Both the position numbers and the translations under genes were made by a program. From Nectonema munidae (lineage: Eukaryota > Nematomorpha > Nectonematoida > Nectonematidae): 64,000 bases of DNA. How positions within the stretch are numbered: the first letter of the stretch is position 1; each line of letters starts with the position of its first letter. Below the pieces are notes generated by a model. That model was not told the DNA's origin and ran no database searches. It saw only the letters and a list, made by a program, of their open reading frames with translations. The stretch covers positions 124,001 through 188,000 of the forward strand of contig JAUIRK010001008.1 in NCBI GenBank assembly GCA_030549495.1. Reading direction: 5' to 3'. Positions 51,580 to 64,000 of the stretch are shown piece after piece.

Positions 51580-54500
51580 TGGAGTATTCAAAGGAATTAA
51601 ACTTTTGATATTGATTGTGTTGTGTCAATAGGGAGGATGTAAGATGATTTATTTTACAAGACATCTTTCCGTTAAAAAGATATTTTATTTCCCAGCTTTA
51701 AACAAACTAAGCTCGAAAGACAACACTTTGACAAAAAGATCGAATAAAATGCAGGCGCATAAAAAGTTTTCTTCGAGTACCTGCGTTTCTAGTTTGGCAT
51801 TTCTTCGTTCTAAACTTTCATTTGTAGATTGTTCTTCGTCCAAATTTTCTTCTAAATCATTTAATCTGGATTCCAAGTTACGCTTTTCTTCAAGTAACGC
51901 ATCTCTAAAATTATATTAAGAACTTGTTATTTACTTACATTTTCGCGCAACTTCACAATTTAGGATTTTTTTGTGTTATATTCGCATCATTTTAATTTGG
52001 ATTTATTGCAAGATAAAAATGAAAGTATATAAAAGTCTACTTTCTAAAATAATTTGACTTTTTCAGTTTTATTTATTAAATCTAGGAAACTAGAGAGACC
52101 CAGATCTAAATAAACTACACAATAAGGTTTTTGGTTTTGTTTTTTAATTAGTCTGGTTAAGAAGGTTTTTAAAATTGCATAGCATCTTTTAAGCATAGGC
52201 GCACATCCGGGGGGCGGCCTTATTTTCTGTTTAAACTTTGTGTAAATAATAAACGTAAAACTAAAAAAAACTCTATTTTAAAGCTAAAAATATATGAATA
52301 TAGGTTTATCCTAGATTTCTCGATCTCATTAGGTGATTTTGCTCTAAATGTGTATTTCTTTCTAAAGTTATGTTAAATCTGACTATATTAGTTGCCTAGA
52401 AGATATTTTAGTAAATAAATAAAATTCTAAAATGTAGAAACTGAAAGATTGCTTATTGGTGAATCTTTAAAAACTGTTTTTCATTCCAAGATATCCTATA
52501 ACACATCTTAATATTCTTAATTTTGTTTAGTAATTGTGTCTAAAAATGTTTTATATAATGTGGGTTTATTCATCATAAGAGGTGAATTTAAGTTTTTTAC
52601 AAATTGTCTAGTGGAAGGAGGTATGCTATAGACTCAAATAGTCTTTGCTTATTAGATATTTTTAAACTAAATAAGCTAGTCGTTTAGAAATTGATGTCAT
52701 CAATGTAGATACTCTAGCGACTGTAAAATTAATCGAAGTCCTTTTTATGAATACTAGTGACACCATTGTTTGATATCATATACAGTCAAACCTGCCCTAG
52801 CAACCTACATTTCTTCCTTCCTTCCAAGACAATTTCCACTGTTAAATGCCATATTTAAGCGACTCACCATCTTACGCGAACAACGACCCTGTTTTCAGAC
52901 TCAATTGTGGGTAAAGTCTTGAAAGTAAAAGTGATGATTAATTTCAATTCTAATTCTTCTCGCAATATCCTTATCAACAATGCCTGTGTATATGTAATGT
53001 CAAAAAATGTATAAATACTTTTATTTCAAAAATGTTTTTACATTTAAAGTATCATTTTATTGTTTTTACAATAACTGATGATGTGTTTTTTTTGCAAATT
53101 CAAGCTCTGAACACAAGAATGACAGCCAGACTAAATTTTGAAGAAAGAAAATTTATTCTAAAATGCTATTGGAAGTGTGAAAATGCAAATGAAGTGCAAA
53201 GACAATTTAGGAGGGAATTTCAAAGAGAACCTCCAACGCGAGTTACCATCACTCGAATTACAGATAAGTTTAATGATGGAACTGTTCAAAACGTTCCGGG
53301 AGACCTAGAAATTCAACAAGCCCTAAACAGGAAGAAAGAGTATTGGAAAGTTTTCAGCGAAGTCCTAGAAAGTCTGTACGACAAGCCTGTCGTGAGGTTG
53401 GAATTTCAAAATAATCTGTCCATCGCATTATGCAACGTTATTATTGGAAAAGTTATATTCCAAGATTAGTTCATGCTCTTAATGACGATGATCCAGACCG
53501 AAGAGTACAGTATTGTGAATGGTATTTAGAACAATGTGTAGGAAATACTGATTTTTCAACGAAGATTGTGTGGAGTGACGAGGCTACTTTCAAATGAAAT
53601 GGTTCCATTAATCGCTATAATTGTACGTATTGAAAATCCACATGTTTTGGTCGACCGCCATGTCAATTTACCGGGAGTTACAGCGTGGTGCGGTTTTTCA
53701 TCAAGAGGATTTATTGGACCGTTCTTTTTTGACACTACTGTAAGCGCTCTAATTTACTTGAATTTGCTGCAAAAATCTGTTATGCTAAGCTTTAGAGAAA
53801 ATTTTGAAGATAAATAGTTTTATTTTCAGCAAGATGGGGCACCTCCACATTACCATCGTGATGTTAGGTCCTTCTTTGATGAACTCTTTCCAAACAGGTT
53901 GATTGGAAGAAGGGGTTTTGTTGAATATACTCCCCGTTCACCAGACCTCACACCAATAGATTTTTTCTTATGGGGATACCTAAAAAATAAAGTCACGCTA
54001 CAAAACCTACACCAGTCACTGAATTGAGAGAAGCCATTGAACATGATGCGCTCAAATACCTGAAGGAATGTTTCATGATGTGTGATTCCATCTATTCGTT
54101 GTAAGCAGTGTCCCGAACAAAATGGGCATCAGTTTGAGAACAGGCAGTGAAAACAATAATAAAATGATACTTCAAATTTTTTACATTTTTGAAATAGAAT
54201 ACATTTATACATTTTTTGGGACACCCTGTTCCTGTATATAGAGAGAGAGAGAAAGAAACCACAAACCTAAGACTGAAAAACTTCTAGAGAAAACGATATC
54301 TATCACGCGCCATGCATGATTGAGCGAAATCGGCTATATAAACAATGGCGATCACCGCTAATGACATTCATTCAGCGTTTATCACCTGACTCGAAAGCCT
54401 TCGCACGTGCTATCTATTCAAAGAACAGTTCAAAATGACAACAAAAAGATTCCCAGGCATATGAGGCCCATTCTTAAATTGATTTTAACAAAATACTACA

Positions 54501-57500
54501 AAATTTCGTTATAAAAAATACACTATATACAAAGAGAATAGCAAAAGAAATATACAAAGTGCAATGTGGAGAAAAACAAAAACTAAAGCCTTCTTATTTA
54601 GAACCAAGTAAAATAATCAGTAGGGCAGTTAAAAGTCAACTTTTGATTTCTAATATAATTTATTCTAAGACGCGTAAATACTTTTTTATAAAGTTTCTGT
54701 GAAAAAAGGCGAGTTATTATCTCAACAAAAGTCACCTTAGTCCATTTTTGGAAATTACTTAGATTTTTTAAAATTTAACAGATTATTAATATTAGCATAG
54801 AGCCAGTATTAACAGTTTTTAAATTACTTTTATATTCTGAAGAGTTCACAAACCAACTACCAATTAGTGTATTTCATTTTTATAATCAGCTCTTTTTAAT
54901 TTCATTTATTTTGATTCTGAGAATGATATAAGTGCATATGCTCTTCTCTAACACACACAGCAGACAGGAGAAGATAAATTACCGTGCTTTTAAAAAGCTT
55001 TTGTCTAAAGATCGCGCCTTTTCAAAAGAGAATACTTTAAATAACACATGGTTTCTTACAATACTAATATTAATTGAAAAAGTTAATATAGAATAATTTT
55101 AGTTCAATTTTTTTTACAAAAAAAGTAGCATTTTGTAGCCTCTAATAATAATGGTCAGTCCAAAGAGAAAGGTAAAGTATATTAGGTGGAATGAGAGGGA
55201 TGGAAGTATTATAGAAAGCCATCTAACATATAAATACATTTCGCTTTGTTTATTGGGTCTAACAAAATTTGCTTGTAGTGTAGATCTGTAGGGAATAAAG
55301 ATGTCCGTATATTTTACTATATATGTAATAATAAAAGTATTAAAAAATACGTTTATACGAGCAGTTTGTCGGTAATATTGAAAAATAAAAAGCATACCAA
55401 CTATCGCTACAAACTACTGCTATCGTTCGTTTACTACTTACAACACAAATGCATATTCATGAAGTGAATATAATTTTTGTAGCGATTCTTGAATTCATCT
55501 GAATATCAGAGAAGTTGATATTATTTTGCAAATCGAATTTTCTAGCTATAGAAAGTTCACCTAACTATTCTGTTTTGTCTTTTTATTGTTGATATAGGGC
55601 ATTTCATAAATTAATCAACAAATTATATATATACATATATATGCATTAGGGGAACGACTTATGGGAATATTTATAACGCTTTCACTCACTGTCACAAACA
55701 AATATAAGAGGGCATTCAGTGCTCTCAAATATATAAAAGCGTACTTCAGTTAGATCAACGATGTGCAAAAGCGATTATATGGACAACACTTTAAGGATAT
55801 GAATGTAGACTAAGGCTATAATAAAATAATAAATTTTAAAAACAAATCATAAAAGATTATTTTTGCCTGAAGACTAATCTTCACTTTTTCCAATTTAAAT
55901 GTCATCTAATTATGATAGGAATTTATTTTTTATTGCCTGAAAAATGGCCTTTTAAAGACCTCTTTAAATGAAGTACAATATATATAAATAAATATATGTT
56001 TATATAAATATATATAAATACATATTAACTTTCGATGATAATAATGAGTATTGAACCAAGAAATAAATTTAGCGAGTATAAAAAGAGATTTAAAGAAAAG
56101 GGAATGATAACTATTCTGTTGAGTTTTTATTTAGAATTTAAGATAGTATTTTTACCTGCTGGAATTAGTAGACTCTAGTTTTTCTTGGAGTTCTTTTTTA
56201 TCATTTAAAGCTAAACCAAGCTTTGTTTCAGTGAGGAGTGAATTTTCGGAAAGTTGGCAAACCTCTAATTTCATGGAGTTTAATTGTTTTTCAACTTCGC
56301 GTTTTTGTAGAGTCCTTGTTTCTTCTTGTAACATTAATTCTTCGAGTTCTCGCTGTCTGTCATTGTATGCTGTCTGAATAGACATAAAAGTAATCGTTAA
56401 CAATTAAAAAGGTTGAGGATTTTATTGAATCAGAAATCCCAAAGTTCACGATGACAGAATTTAAGTTAACTTTTGTTTAAAAAATAAAATTTTGAAAAAG
56501 CATCTTCAAGGAGTAAAGGTGATCAGCAGGGCGATCAAAAGTCATTAAAGTCATATTCGTTATTCATGATGGAAAATCAAATTTGACAAAAAATCTTAAT
56601 TAATTAGGCTTCCAGGAGTAATTATCTGCATTTTTATAGGTCATAAAAAGTCATATTTTTAAGACAAAGTCATAAAAGTCATATTTTTGACTTAAGAATA
56701 TTTTTACATAAAGTTTTTCGTTTTGTTACATTTTTTATTTAGTTAATAAATAGGCCATCAGCGTATGATGTTTTGTTATAATTTGCTTACTAGAATTGTG
56801 CATCATACTCGTTTTTTTGCGACAAACTGTCGATAATATCCACCTAACCTTATAGTGATATTTAAACAGTTGTGAAACAAAGCATCTGTTACATTTTCCT
56901 CAATCATATAACTACAACCTTACCTGTATATATTTCATTATTTCTGGTAAATTTTTCAATAGTTTATTTCAAAGCTGATTCTCGTTCCACTATCACAATT
57001 TTCTGATTAACAAAAGCTTTTTCATTTTATTTTATTCAATTATGCCTAAACTTACTCAAAGTTCATCATCAAAAATTTCGGTAATTACTTCGAAATATCC
57101 TAATGAGTTTTCACTACGCGAAAAAAAACTTTTTTGTCAAATTTTCTCAGTACACGTTCAGCACGAGAATTTTTTGTTGATCAACACAGAGCTAGTCAGA
57201 AACACAAAAAAAACTTGAAGATTAATTCTGTCAACACTTCTATTAAAGAATACACCCAAAGCACCTCAGCAATCAATTCCATGAAAGTTTAATAACAGCC
57301 TTTTTGAAGGCTAACATACCACTTCATAAACTTTGTCAATCTAGTATGATTCCTCTTTTTGAAAGTTTTGGAAAAAAACGCTCCTCAGTAAGTCATTGCA
57401 GTTACGAATATTAAGGAAAGCTTGAAAAATGAGGCTATATATTTATAGCTGACGAGACGATAGTTAATAATAAAATTTTTGTAAATGTTTTGGTAGATGC

Positions 57501-60500
57501 GTTGAAAGTTCCAACAAAAACCTACCTGATTAAAACACAGTTGTTTAAAAATTATAATATTTCTGCGTTCAAGAGTTTAAAAGTTATTTTTCCTAACTTA
57601 TATCACATCACATGTTTTTCGCATCTTTTACATAACATTGCTCTTAAAATCCGAATTTTCAATCCAGAAGTTGATGATTTGATTTTGAGTGTGAAAGCAC
57701 TGACAGTTAAAAATAAAACTAGAAGAAGCTGCTTTTCCGAAATCAGATATCCACCAGTTCCAATTATTACACGATAGGGTAGTTAGTTGGAGGCACCGCT
57801 TTATTACTGCAGAAACTTGCCAAAAGTAAAAAAAATAATAGGAAGCATGGAGGATCGAGGCATCCTTCTGAAAAATGCGAAAAAAAGTTTAGAGCCAATA
57901 AATATTTCTCAGAAGCTACTGAAAATCAAAAAAGAATATGCGGATAAATTGATTGAAGATTCACAGAAAATGACCTTCACAATTGAAGATGCTAGCGATG
58001 CTCTGAAAAATTTAACCTTCAATCAAGATTCATTGGGGATTCATTCATATTTGGATAAACGAGAAAATGAAAGTCAGATCGATAAGATCATAAAAATGGA
58101 AAATAAAAATATTCAGCCCCGAGAGGCATTTTTATCTACAAAAGTGTCCAGCTTCAACTTCAGAAGTGGAGAGATCATTTTCAAAGCTTAAAAACTACTC
58201 CAGAAGGATAGAAATTTTAATGCTGAAAATATTTACAATTACATGATTTACTATTATAATTGTGAATGATTTATTTTTTTCGCTAATAAATCTTATTTCA
58301 TTACAAAAATAGCTATTATGATGGAAAAAAGTTTTTAGGCCATATTTTGTTACTAAAAGTCATATTTTTTGTAGAATAAGATCATTTTTTTGTTCGCCCT
58401 GGCGATCAGTGCAAGCGCTAACCAAAAATTTAAGGGAGGGGGGGGGGGCTTCATTGGGGCGCTAATTTTTGAATTATCAGATTAATCTGCTTCAAGGCGA
58501 AAAGAAAACATGATGTTTTTGTCAAGCCATATCTATACACATTACATTTTCATGAAAGAAATTATCATGAATGTTTGTCATATTTTTTTAGGGGAGCTTG
58601 AAAAATAGTGGGAGGGGGGGGGGGGGGGGGAGTTAGGGCTTGTGCCCCAAAATTTAATAGGTAGCGCGGGCTCTCAAGGTGGTTTCATTGAGAAGGCAAA
58701 GGCTTGTATCGAACTATGAGGAAAGGAAGTTTGATGTTGGATTAAAGCAAAGGCCTTTCTCACGCCCCATTGTTTGAGAACTGTTTTAGTTAGATTTTGG
58801 ATTATAAATATCGTAAGGGGGTAAAGGTACCACGGGGTGTTATCGAGAAGGCACAATTGCGCGCTTGTATCGAACTATGAGGAAAGTAGGCTCGATGAGC
58901 CCTTGAGTTATTGAAGCCTTGTATCTAACCAACCTTACTCACGCCCCTTTAGATAAATAAAGCAAAATATATTTTTAATGGTAAAGTACTTTATAGCCTA
59001 AAAATTTACTTCATGGTACGCATATGAAGTTGCTTTGCACTTAAAGTCTTGTAAATCTCGTGATAACGCTAAAGTTTATCTAAAACTCTCAACTGTAAAA
59101 CGATATCATCCTAGATGTGTCTTGCCATCATTTGATTGGACATCTGAACACCAAAATAGTTTGATGCAAGTTTGGAAAAACACATGCATACTCAAATGTT
59201 TAAGCCAAAATTTTGTTCTATTAAATTTTGTCAAATGTTCAAGCCAAAGAAAATCGTTCTATTAAAATTTGGAAATCTATCTGATTTATTTTTAAATAAA
59301 AATATTACAAAAATTTACCCTTTTTTTGCAAGTAATTTTTTCTATAAGAATTCATAAAATAAACTTGAAACTCTGGGATTTAAGTTAGCAGAATTTAATT
59401 TGGAAATAATTTTTTGATCCCAAAATTTCTTACTTTACAGTATATCGCGATATTTTGCAAGACTTTTGCATTAATTTAAAAATTCTTATTTAGTACGTTA
59501 AGATGGGGAATGGTATCCGAGTCACCATATCTTTTGTTGTGCAGGTATCCAGTTTTTAGGATTGAGAAAGTAAATAACCCCATGTAAAAAATGAAACTAC
59601 ATTTTGATTTCCATAATTAACTGCTTATCATTCTAAGAATATTAATTACAAAAAATGCGAGTTTTAACAGTATAAAACATATCCTACTTTAATATAACAT
59701 TTAGTATATTTTGTTGCCATTATCTAGATAACCTTAACAATAGAAGATGCATTATCAAACGCATCATGCTCATTTATAAAAATCTTATGCAAGATTTGTA
59801 CTACTTTTTTTATTAACCCATTAAGTACCATAGAAATCAGACGATATTTAAAAAAACGCAGACGATTTATATTCAAAGTCATTGAAAAAAGCAGACGAAG
59901 ATGAAATTACTTATGTTCCCAAATGGGAACATTGGGACTTAATGGGTTAACCCTCTAGCACCTTATTATTATTGGAACCCTCCAAATTATTTTTTTAAAA
60001 TACTGAAAATGATTTGATATAAAAATTTAATAAATCACTAATTATTATTCACTTAACCCATTTTAACCCAGGGTTATCCTATGTTAACGCTAAACATATT
60101 TATTTTATTGATTTTAATCAAATTGTGATTTTATCAATAATTTTAGGCTATTTAAAAGTTTTTTTTGTTATCTTTTAATTTTCTCTTTGTTTTGTGAGTT
60201 TTTTTAATTTATTTTTCAGGTACTAAACAATAGAGGTTTCAAAAATTGCCTCTAAAAAGGATGTGTTCAATCTCCTTCTTTTTCTTTTTAAAAATTTCTA
60301 ATTCAAAAAAACTTTTTTAAAGCCAAATAAAACAAAGTAAACGGTTATTTCGAACCGAATTTACTGAATTTCTTGTTTTTAATTTTTTATTAAAATTAGT
60401 TTTTTGTTTGTGTTACCATATGGTTACCAATGTTCTTTTGTTTTAGATTTTCTCTTCATGAATTAACAGATTTAATTGCCAACAAAGTTTAATTCAATTT

Positions 60501-63409
60501 ATATTGAACCTCCTGAATTTAACGTTGATACCGATGAAGATTCAGCTGATGAAGACACTGGAGGAACAACAGACAATCTTACAGGAAAACAACTAAGAGT
60601 TCCTGCCAAGCTGCATGAAGAACTTATTTTAGAGGAAGAAGAAAGATAAATTGTCACCAATAATTACAGATAAATGGACAAAAAATATCTTGGTAATTAT
60701 CGACAGTTTTGTTTTCTAACTACAGGTTTAAAACAATTTAAAGATAATGAAATTTTGACTTACCTTGTTGAACAAAGTAACTATTATGCTCTTTCTAAAA
60801 ATTTCAATACTTATATTGAAATTAATGAACTGAAATGTTTTATTGGAATTTTATTGACTTCTGGGTATAACTGTCTTCCAGGTAGACGGTTTTATTGGGA
60901 CAACACTCATGACACGAGAAATAATATGATTTGTCAAGCGATGCCAAGAGTATCTTGCATTCAAATTATGCAAGCAATCCATTGTAGTGACAATTCTAAA
61001 TTTGATGGAAACGATACGTTCACTAAAATCAGACTTTTTGAAAGAATGGTTAAGAAAAAATGTATTAATAATTTCAATTGTGCCTTGTCGTATGATTGAA
61101 TACTATGGTCTCCACGGATGAAAGCAATTTATTCGGGGCAAATTCATTCGTTTCGGTTATAAAGTTTGGAGTTTGAATCAAGATAATGGCTATTTGATTA
61201 ATTTTGAATTTTTAAAATGGATGGATAACTCTGTTGTTTCAATAGCTTCAACAGTTCACGGTGCAGATCCAATTTCTACTGTTAGACGATACTCAAGGAA
61301 AGATAAGAAAATAATTCAAGTATCGATTCCAAGTATAATATCACTTTATAATAAAAAAATGCGTGGAACAGATCAAATGGATGGAAACGTTGAAGCATAC
61401 ACGATAGGAATAAGAGGCAAAACGTGGTGGTGGTCAATCTTAACATGGTTAAATTGACGTGAGTATTAATAATGCTTGGATATGCTTGGATTTTGATGAG
61501 GAAAAGTGGTGTGAATATTTCTTAACTAAACTTTCGAAGACAAGCAGCTCAAACTTATCTAACATCTTTCAAAAATGCTCCCAAAGGAAGCGGAAGGTCA
61601 AACTATTCCACAACAGAATGAAGAGTGATGAAGGACATTAGGTATGATAGAATTAACCATTTTGTCATACAAGTGCCAAATAAAATGCGAAGAAGATGCG
61701 CAGGTGATAATTGCAATTCCTCTTGCAGAAAACAGTGCCTGAAATGTGATGTTGGTTTGAGTGTTTTGATTCCTTTCATCATAAATAAATTTCCATAATA
61801 TTCTCAATTTTGAAAAACGCCTGTATTTTTTGCTCCCATATTATCTTTGCGTTATCAAATGGTAATAGTTCAAAACACTGAGATAAATTTTAATATTCGA
61901 GTAAATTATATACCCTTTTAATCACTCTGTTTAAAAGAAATGATTCATTTTGAAAAAAATTAATTCAGGTTAAAATGGGTAAAATATTTGTTTTTAAAAA
62001 AGAAATTAGTTTTGAAAAACCACAACTATTTAAAGATATCTTAAATAATTCTTTTTGCCTTTTTTGACGATGCGGGCAGAGATAATATAAATAAAAGATC
62101 TGAAAATTAGCCATAATTTGTAGCAAATTACAAAATTGTTAAAAATTAAAAGAAATTTTACATTTCCAAAATTATGGATAAGAGTTTTTCCATTATTTTC
62201 CGAGGTTAGTAAAAGTCAATTTTTCAAATTTTAAGATGAAAGATTTATTGAACTACTAGGGTGCTATAAAGTACTAGATATTTCTAAAATCATTTTCATA
62301 AGGTCATATGTTTAAAGATTCACAATAAGAACTTTAAAAAAGAGTAAAATATTTAGTTAACACCGACATTCATGCCTTGTTTTGTAGAATTGAACTTAAC
62401 AAATAGCTGAATGGAATGGATGAACCAAGTGTGTAAATTGTTAGTTTATCTAAATACTAAGTCATAAAAATTAAAAAATATTACTTGTATCTTTTTAAGC
62501 TGCTTTAATAAATCAGTTTTAGTAGAATTTGCAGTTTTTAAATCAGAAACAAGATTTGCTTTCTCTGCTTCAATATTCTTCTTTAAAGTGAAAAGTTCTT
62601 GTTTTAACTTTCTTTCTTCTTCAAGTAATATTTCTTTCTCTTTAAACTAAGGAAATAAAATACTAGTATAAAATATTGCAAAAAAACTAACGTCAACCTT
62701 GAATGCGAATTACTATGTGGTAGGATCAAAGTAACATTATTAGTCAAAAAAGACTTGGTATTGCATTTGTACAAGAAATAATAAACAAAAAAGGCTATTC
62801 CAAACCAAACACATTTTTCTTCGCTATTGTGAGCTTTGTTTAATCGAATATTACTTAGTGAATTGAAACAAAAATAGCACAGCAATAGTTTGAAGGACAA
62901 CCTATATAAGATATAGGCTCGTCATGGTTCTAATATAGTCGACATATGCAACCTTATAGTGTCAAATAGTATTTATGACAGTTTAAAAGTACAAACATGA
63001 CATATTAGCTTAGCCTTGTCATAAGTAGTCAATTGATTCTTACTGTAAAATAAAAAATCATTTTATTCATAGGCGTCGTGTATTTTAAAGATGTGGGTGA
63101 AATTAGATTGCAGAGTAGCGTTTGTGAATGCAAAGTGTAATAAAACAAACTTAGCAACAAAGAAGGCACAAAAACAAAATCTTTAAAAAAGAATACTCTT
63201 TTGAAAAGCGATTTGTATTTATCAGCACTTTCTTCTTCCCTTTCATTTCTTTCTTTTTCGATTCCTTTCTCAGCAGCTTGGAGTAAGACTTCTAGACGTA
63301 ATCGCGAATTTTCAGACTTTTCCAATTCTTCCTCTAACTCCTCTTCTCGGAGTTTTGACTCTGTTAACTTACTATCTAATAGTTTGTTCGTTTTCTCCAA
63401 ATCATGCAA
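47508..63409 (-). CDS. zip: Non-muscle myosin II heavy chain, C-terminal rod and tail (3' eight exons)
   Basis: Eight minus-strand exons with GT/AG borders join in frame to about 501 codons: 63409-63197, 62646-62485, 56373-56156, 51904-51781, 50999-50791, 49947-49839, 49780-49608 and 47805-47508 (stop). They align in order with the end of the MYH9/zipper rod. LHDLEKTNK ... [13 protein letters not shown] matches VHELEKSKR ... [30 protein letters not shown] matches [35 protein letters not shown] matches MNREVSSLKNKLRR. The first 400 residues are coiled coil for filament assembly. The last exon gives a non-helical tail of about 99 residues, longer than usual, with [16 protein letters not shown], acidic stretches, and His and Asn runs. 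The head and most of the rod lie beyond the window. Introns carry DNA transposons. Confidence 0.88.
50408..50613 (-). pseudogene. Partial duplicate of the last myosin exon inside an intron
   Basis: About 200 bases match 47514-47702 closely, covering the part of the last exon from NNQLRTSLL to the Asn-rich end. The copy lacks the splice acceptor and the Ser-rich beginning of the exon, and it has a stop in the reading frame. It lies in the intron between the exons ending at 50791 and starting at 49947. Confidence 0.8.
51548..51572. repeat. (AT)n microsatellite in a myosin intron
   Basis: A run of alternating A and T next to CGTACG; another lies at 35811-35827. Confidence 0.85.
52998..54229 (+). 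mobile_element. mariner-superfamily transposon, DD41D (rosa-like), broken
   Basis: It sits in a myosin intron, opposite in orientation to the gene. The N-terminal part is a 145-codon frame: [20 protein letters not shown], then [19 protein letters not shown]. This is a DUF4817-like helix-turn-helix. Catalytic blocks: IVWSDEATF near 53570 (first Asp), [14 protein letters not shown] near 53830 (second), and [15 protein letters not shown] near 53945 (third). 41 residues lie between the second and third Asp. The reading frame is broken in at least three places, and part of the linker and the third-domain start are lost. Inverted ends (AAAAAATGTATAAAT at both) match, with GGGTGTCCC only at the right end. 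Confidence 0.8.
54230..56155. other. Myosin intron, no gene seen
   Basis: A/T-rich DNA with A/T microsatellite stretches near 55630 and 55980. A 93-codon minus frame at 55114-55395 is hydrophobic by chance and has no support. Confidence 0.4.
56527..58401 (+). mobile_element. hAT transposon, 1.9 kb, internally deleted
   Basis: Ends CAGGGCGATCAAAAGTCAT and the inverse of CAGGGCGAACAAAAAAATG; flanks GTGATCAG (56519-56526) and GCGATCAG (58402-58409), an 8 bp duplication with one change. The transposase remnant starts near 57043 ([13 protein letters not shown]) with a CxxC-like BED finger and [15 protein letters not shown]. It continues with [20 protein letters not shown] and [20 protein letters not shown] near 57570, then [13 protein letters not shown] and PPVPIITR near 57760. 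The last frame, at 57787-58191, is [19 protein letters not shown] and what follows. Frame changes, a stop where the TRW block should go on, and a short deletion before FKSLKV make it inactive. It lies in the myosin intron. Confidence 0.8.
58410..59812. repeat. G-rich repeat and short tandem duplication in a myosin intron
   Basis: G runs lie at about 58438 and 58613-58632. GAGAAGGCA followed by CTTGTATCGAACTATGAGGA appears near 58690 and again near 58850, with CTCACGCCCC after each: a duplication of about 155 bp. From 59030 to 59350 an unrecognised 76-codon frame appears. No gene could be supported. Confidence 0.45.
59813..59950. mobile_element. TTAA MITE, 138 bp
   Basis: TTAACCCATTAAGTACCA at the left and the inverse of TTAACCCATTAAGTCCCA at the right. 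Same length and inner blocks as the copy at 37656, including the palindrome GTTCCCAAATGGGAAC. Confidence 0.85.
60053..61983 (+). mobile_element. piggyBac transposon, 1.9 kb, internally deleted
   Basis: The left end is TTAACCCATTTTAACC; the right is the inverse of TACCCATTTTAACC, with the outer TTAA worn to TAAA on that side. The transposase remnant includes [15 protein letters not shown] with [20 protein letters not shown] (60674-61099), [20 protein letters not shown] (near 61145), and [20 protein letters not shown] (near 61230). [20 protein letters not shown] with the third catalytic Asp is near 61360, and the [17 protein letters not shown] finger is near 61690. The segment between YLINF and the VVSIAS block, which holds the second Asp, is deleted. 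It lies in a myosin intron. Confidence 0.8.
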
Positions 63410-63659
63410 CTAAAAGACATAATTATAGAATCGTCATTTTTAATGACACCAAATTTAAACATTAATTTATTACTGTCAAAATAAAGTTACATTTTTCTAC
63501 ACTATGATAACTTTTTATATATTAAAATTGAATTTAATTTTTTTAGTTTTTACAGGTATCATATTATAATTCGAAATATCACAAAAACTTTTGAACCTTT
63601 TCTATGTTTAAAATAAGTTCATAGAAAATGGTAAAAGTTAAAAAGTTATACGTTTTTAT

Positions 63660-64000
63660 TATTTTGTAGACACAATGAAAAATTAAAAATAATCGATGAA
63701 ACAATTATAAGACCAATGGTTTTGTACGGTTCCGATGGAATATTAAAAGTTTGTGAAAAGCAGGCAGAAGATTAATATCGAGGCATTAATGAGAAGATTA
63801 GGTCTTAAGAAAACGTTGTTCACGTAGCTAAGAACAATTGAGGTGGATAGGGCATGTTTTAAGGAGAGAATATGAAGCGATTAAGAAAACCTATAATTTG
63901 ATAGATGATAATAATCCACAATAATAAAGAGATCGCTAAATGTAAAGAAGTGGATGCTCTAGTGTAACCTGGAAAGAAAAGTTGTCTAATTGGTGCAAAG
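63660..64000 (+). pseudogene. RTE-like LINE C-terminal fragment
   Basis: Blocks KIIDETIIRPMVLYGSDG, then after frame changes EALMRRLGLKKT and LRWIGHVLRREYEAIKKT. This is the end of the same LINE group as at 37043 and 42305. It runs out of the window and lies in a myosin intron. Confidence 0.65.

Noticed and set aside
51644-51919. 91-codon plus frame rich in Ser
   Set aside because: It is the antisense of the myosin exon at 51904-51781.
55114-55395. 93-codon hydrophobic minus frame
   Set aside because: T-rich DNA gives hydrophobic codons by chance; no family and no splice context.
63201-63413. 70-codon Ser-rich plus frame
   Set aside because: It is the antisense of the myosin exon at 63409-63197.

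Overview
The window is nuclear DNA of an invertebrate animal, most likely an arthropod. It is about 70% A+T, its genes are split by introns with GT/AG borders, and it is packed with transposable elements. Three host genes can be recognised: a TMEM39 family gene (minus, about 7.5-8.6 kb, one exon), a mitochondrial ribosomal protein S18A gene (plus, exons at 38.9, 39.0, 45.2 and 45.9 kb), and the 3' part of a non-muscle myosin II heavy chain gene (minus, eight exons from 63.4 to 47.5 kb, converging on the S18A gene). A possible last exon of an unrecognised host gene lies at 26.2-26.5 kb (minus). An arthropod is suggested by the DD41D (rosa type) mariner and by two copies of an unnamed protein family that I know mainly from arthropods. 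A crustacean such as a copepod would fit, but the sequence does not prove it.

Region by region. 0-6 kb: transposon wreckage (a PHD-type finger ORF, a CACTA/TNP2-like gene, a hAT fragment, a piggyBac transposase). 6-10.6 kb: the TMEM39 gene with AT-rich flanks. 10.6-13.5 kb: a LINE with an uninterrupted 879-codon RT-RNase H frame that is C-rich against its AT-rich surroundings. 13.7-18.2 kb: a TTAA-bounded element built largely of two different tandem arrays, both with a period near 150 bp. 18.2-24.8 kb: a decayed LINE, a decayed relative of the 10.7 kb LINE, two copies of the unnamed family and a hAT MITE. 25-33 kb: nested hAT and Mutator-like MITEs. 33-38 kb: a piggyBac C-terminus and an RTE-like LINE split by a 2.5 kb hAT-type insertion and again by a 138 bp TTAA MITE. 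39-43 kb: a Helitron helicase fragment, a (CTAT)n microsatellite and another LINE 3' end, all inside intron 3 of the S18A gene. 47-63 kb: myosin exons whose introns hold a mariner, a hAT and a piggyBac.

The host genes are not functionally linked to each other. The dominant story is nested transposition: target-site duplications can be read directly for several elements (8 bp for hAT, 9 bp for a Mutator-like MITE, TTAA for piggyBac-like). I found no LTR retrotransposon, retrovirus or Polinton, no CRISPR array and no convincing standard RNA gene.
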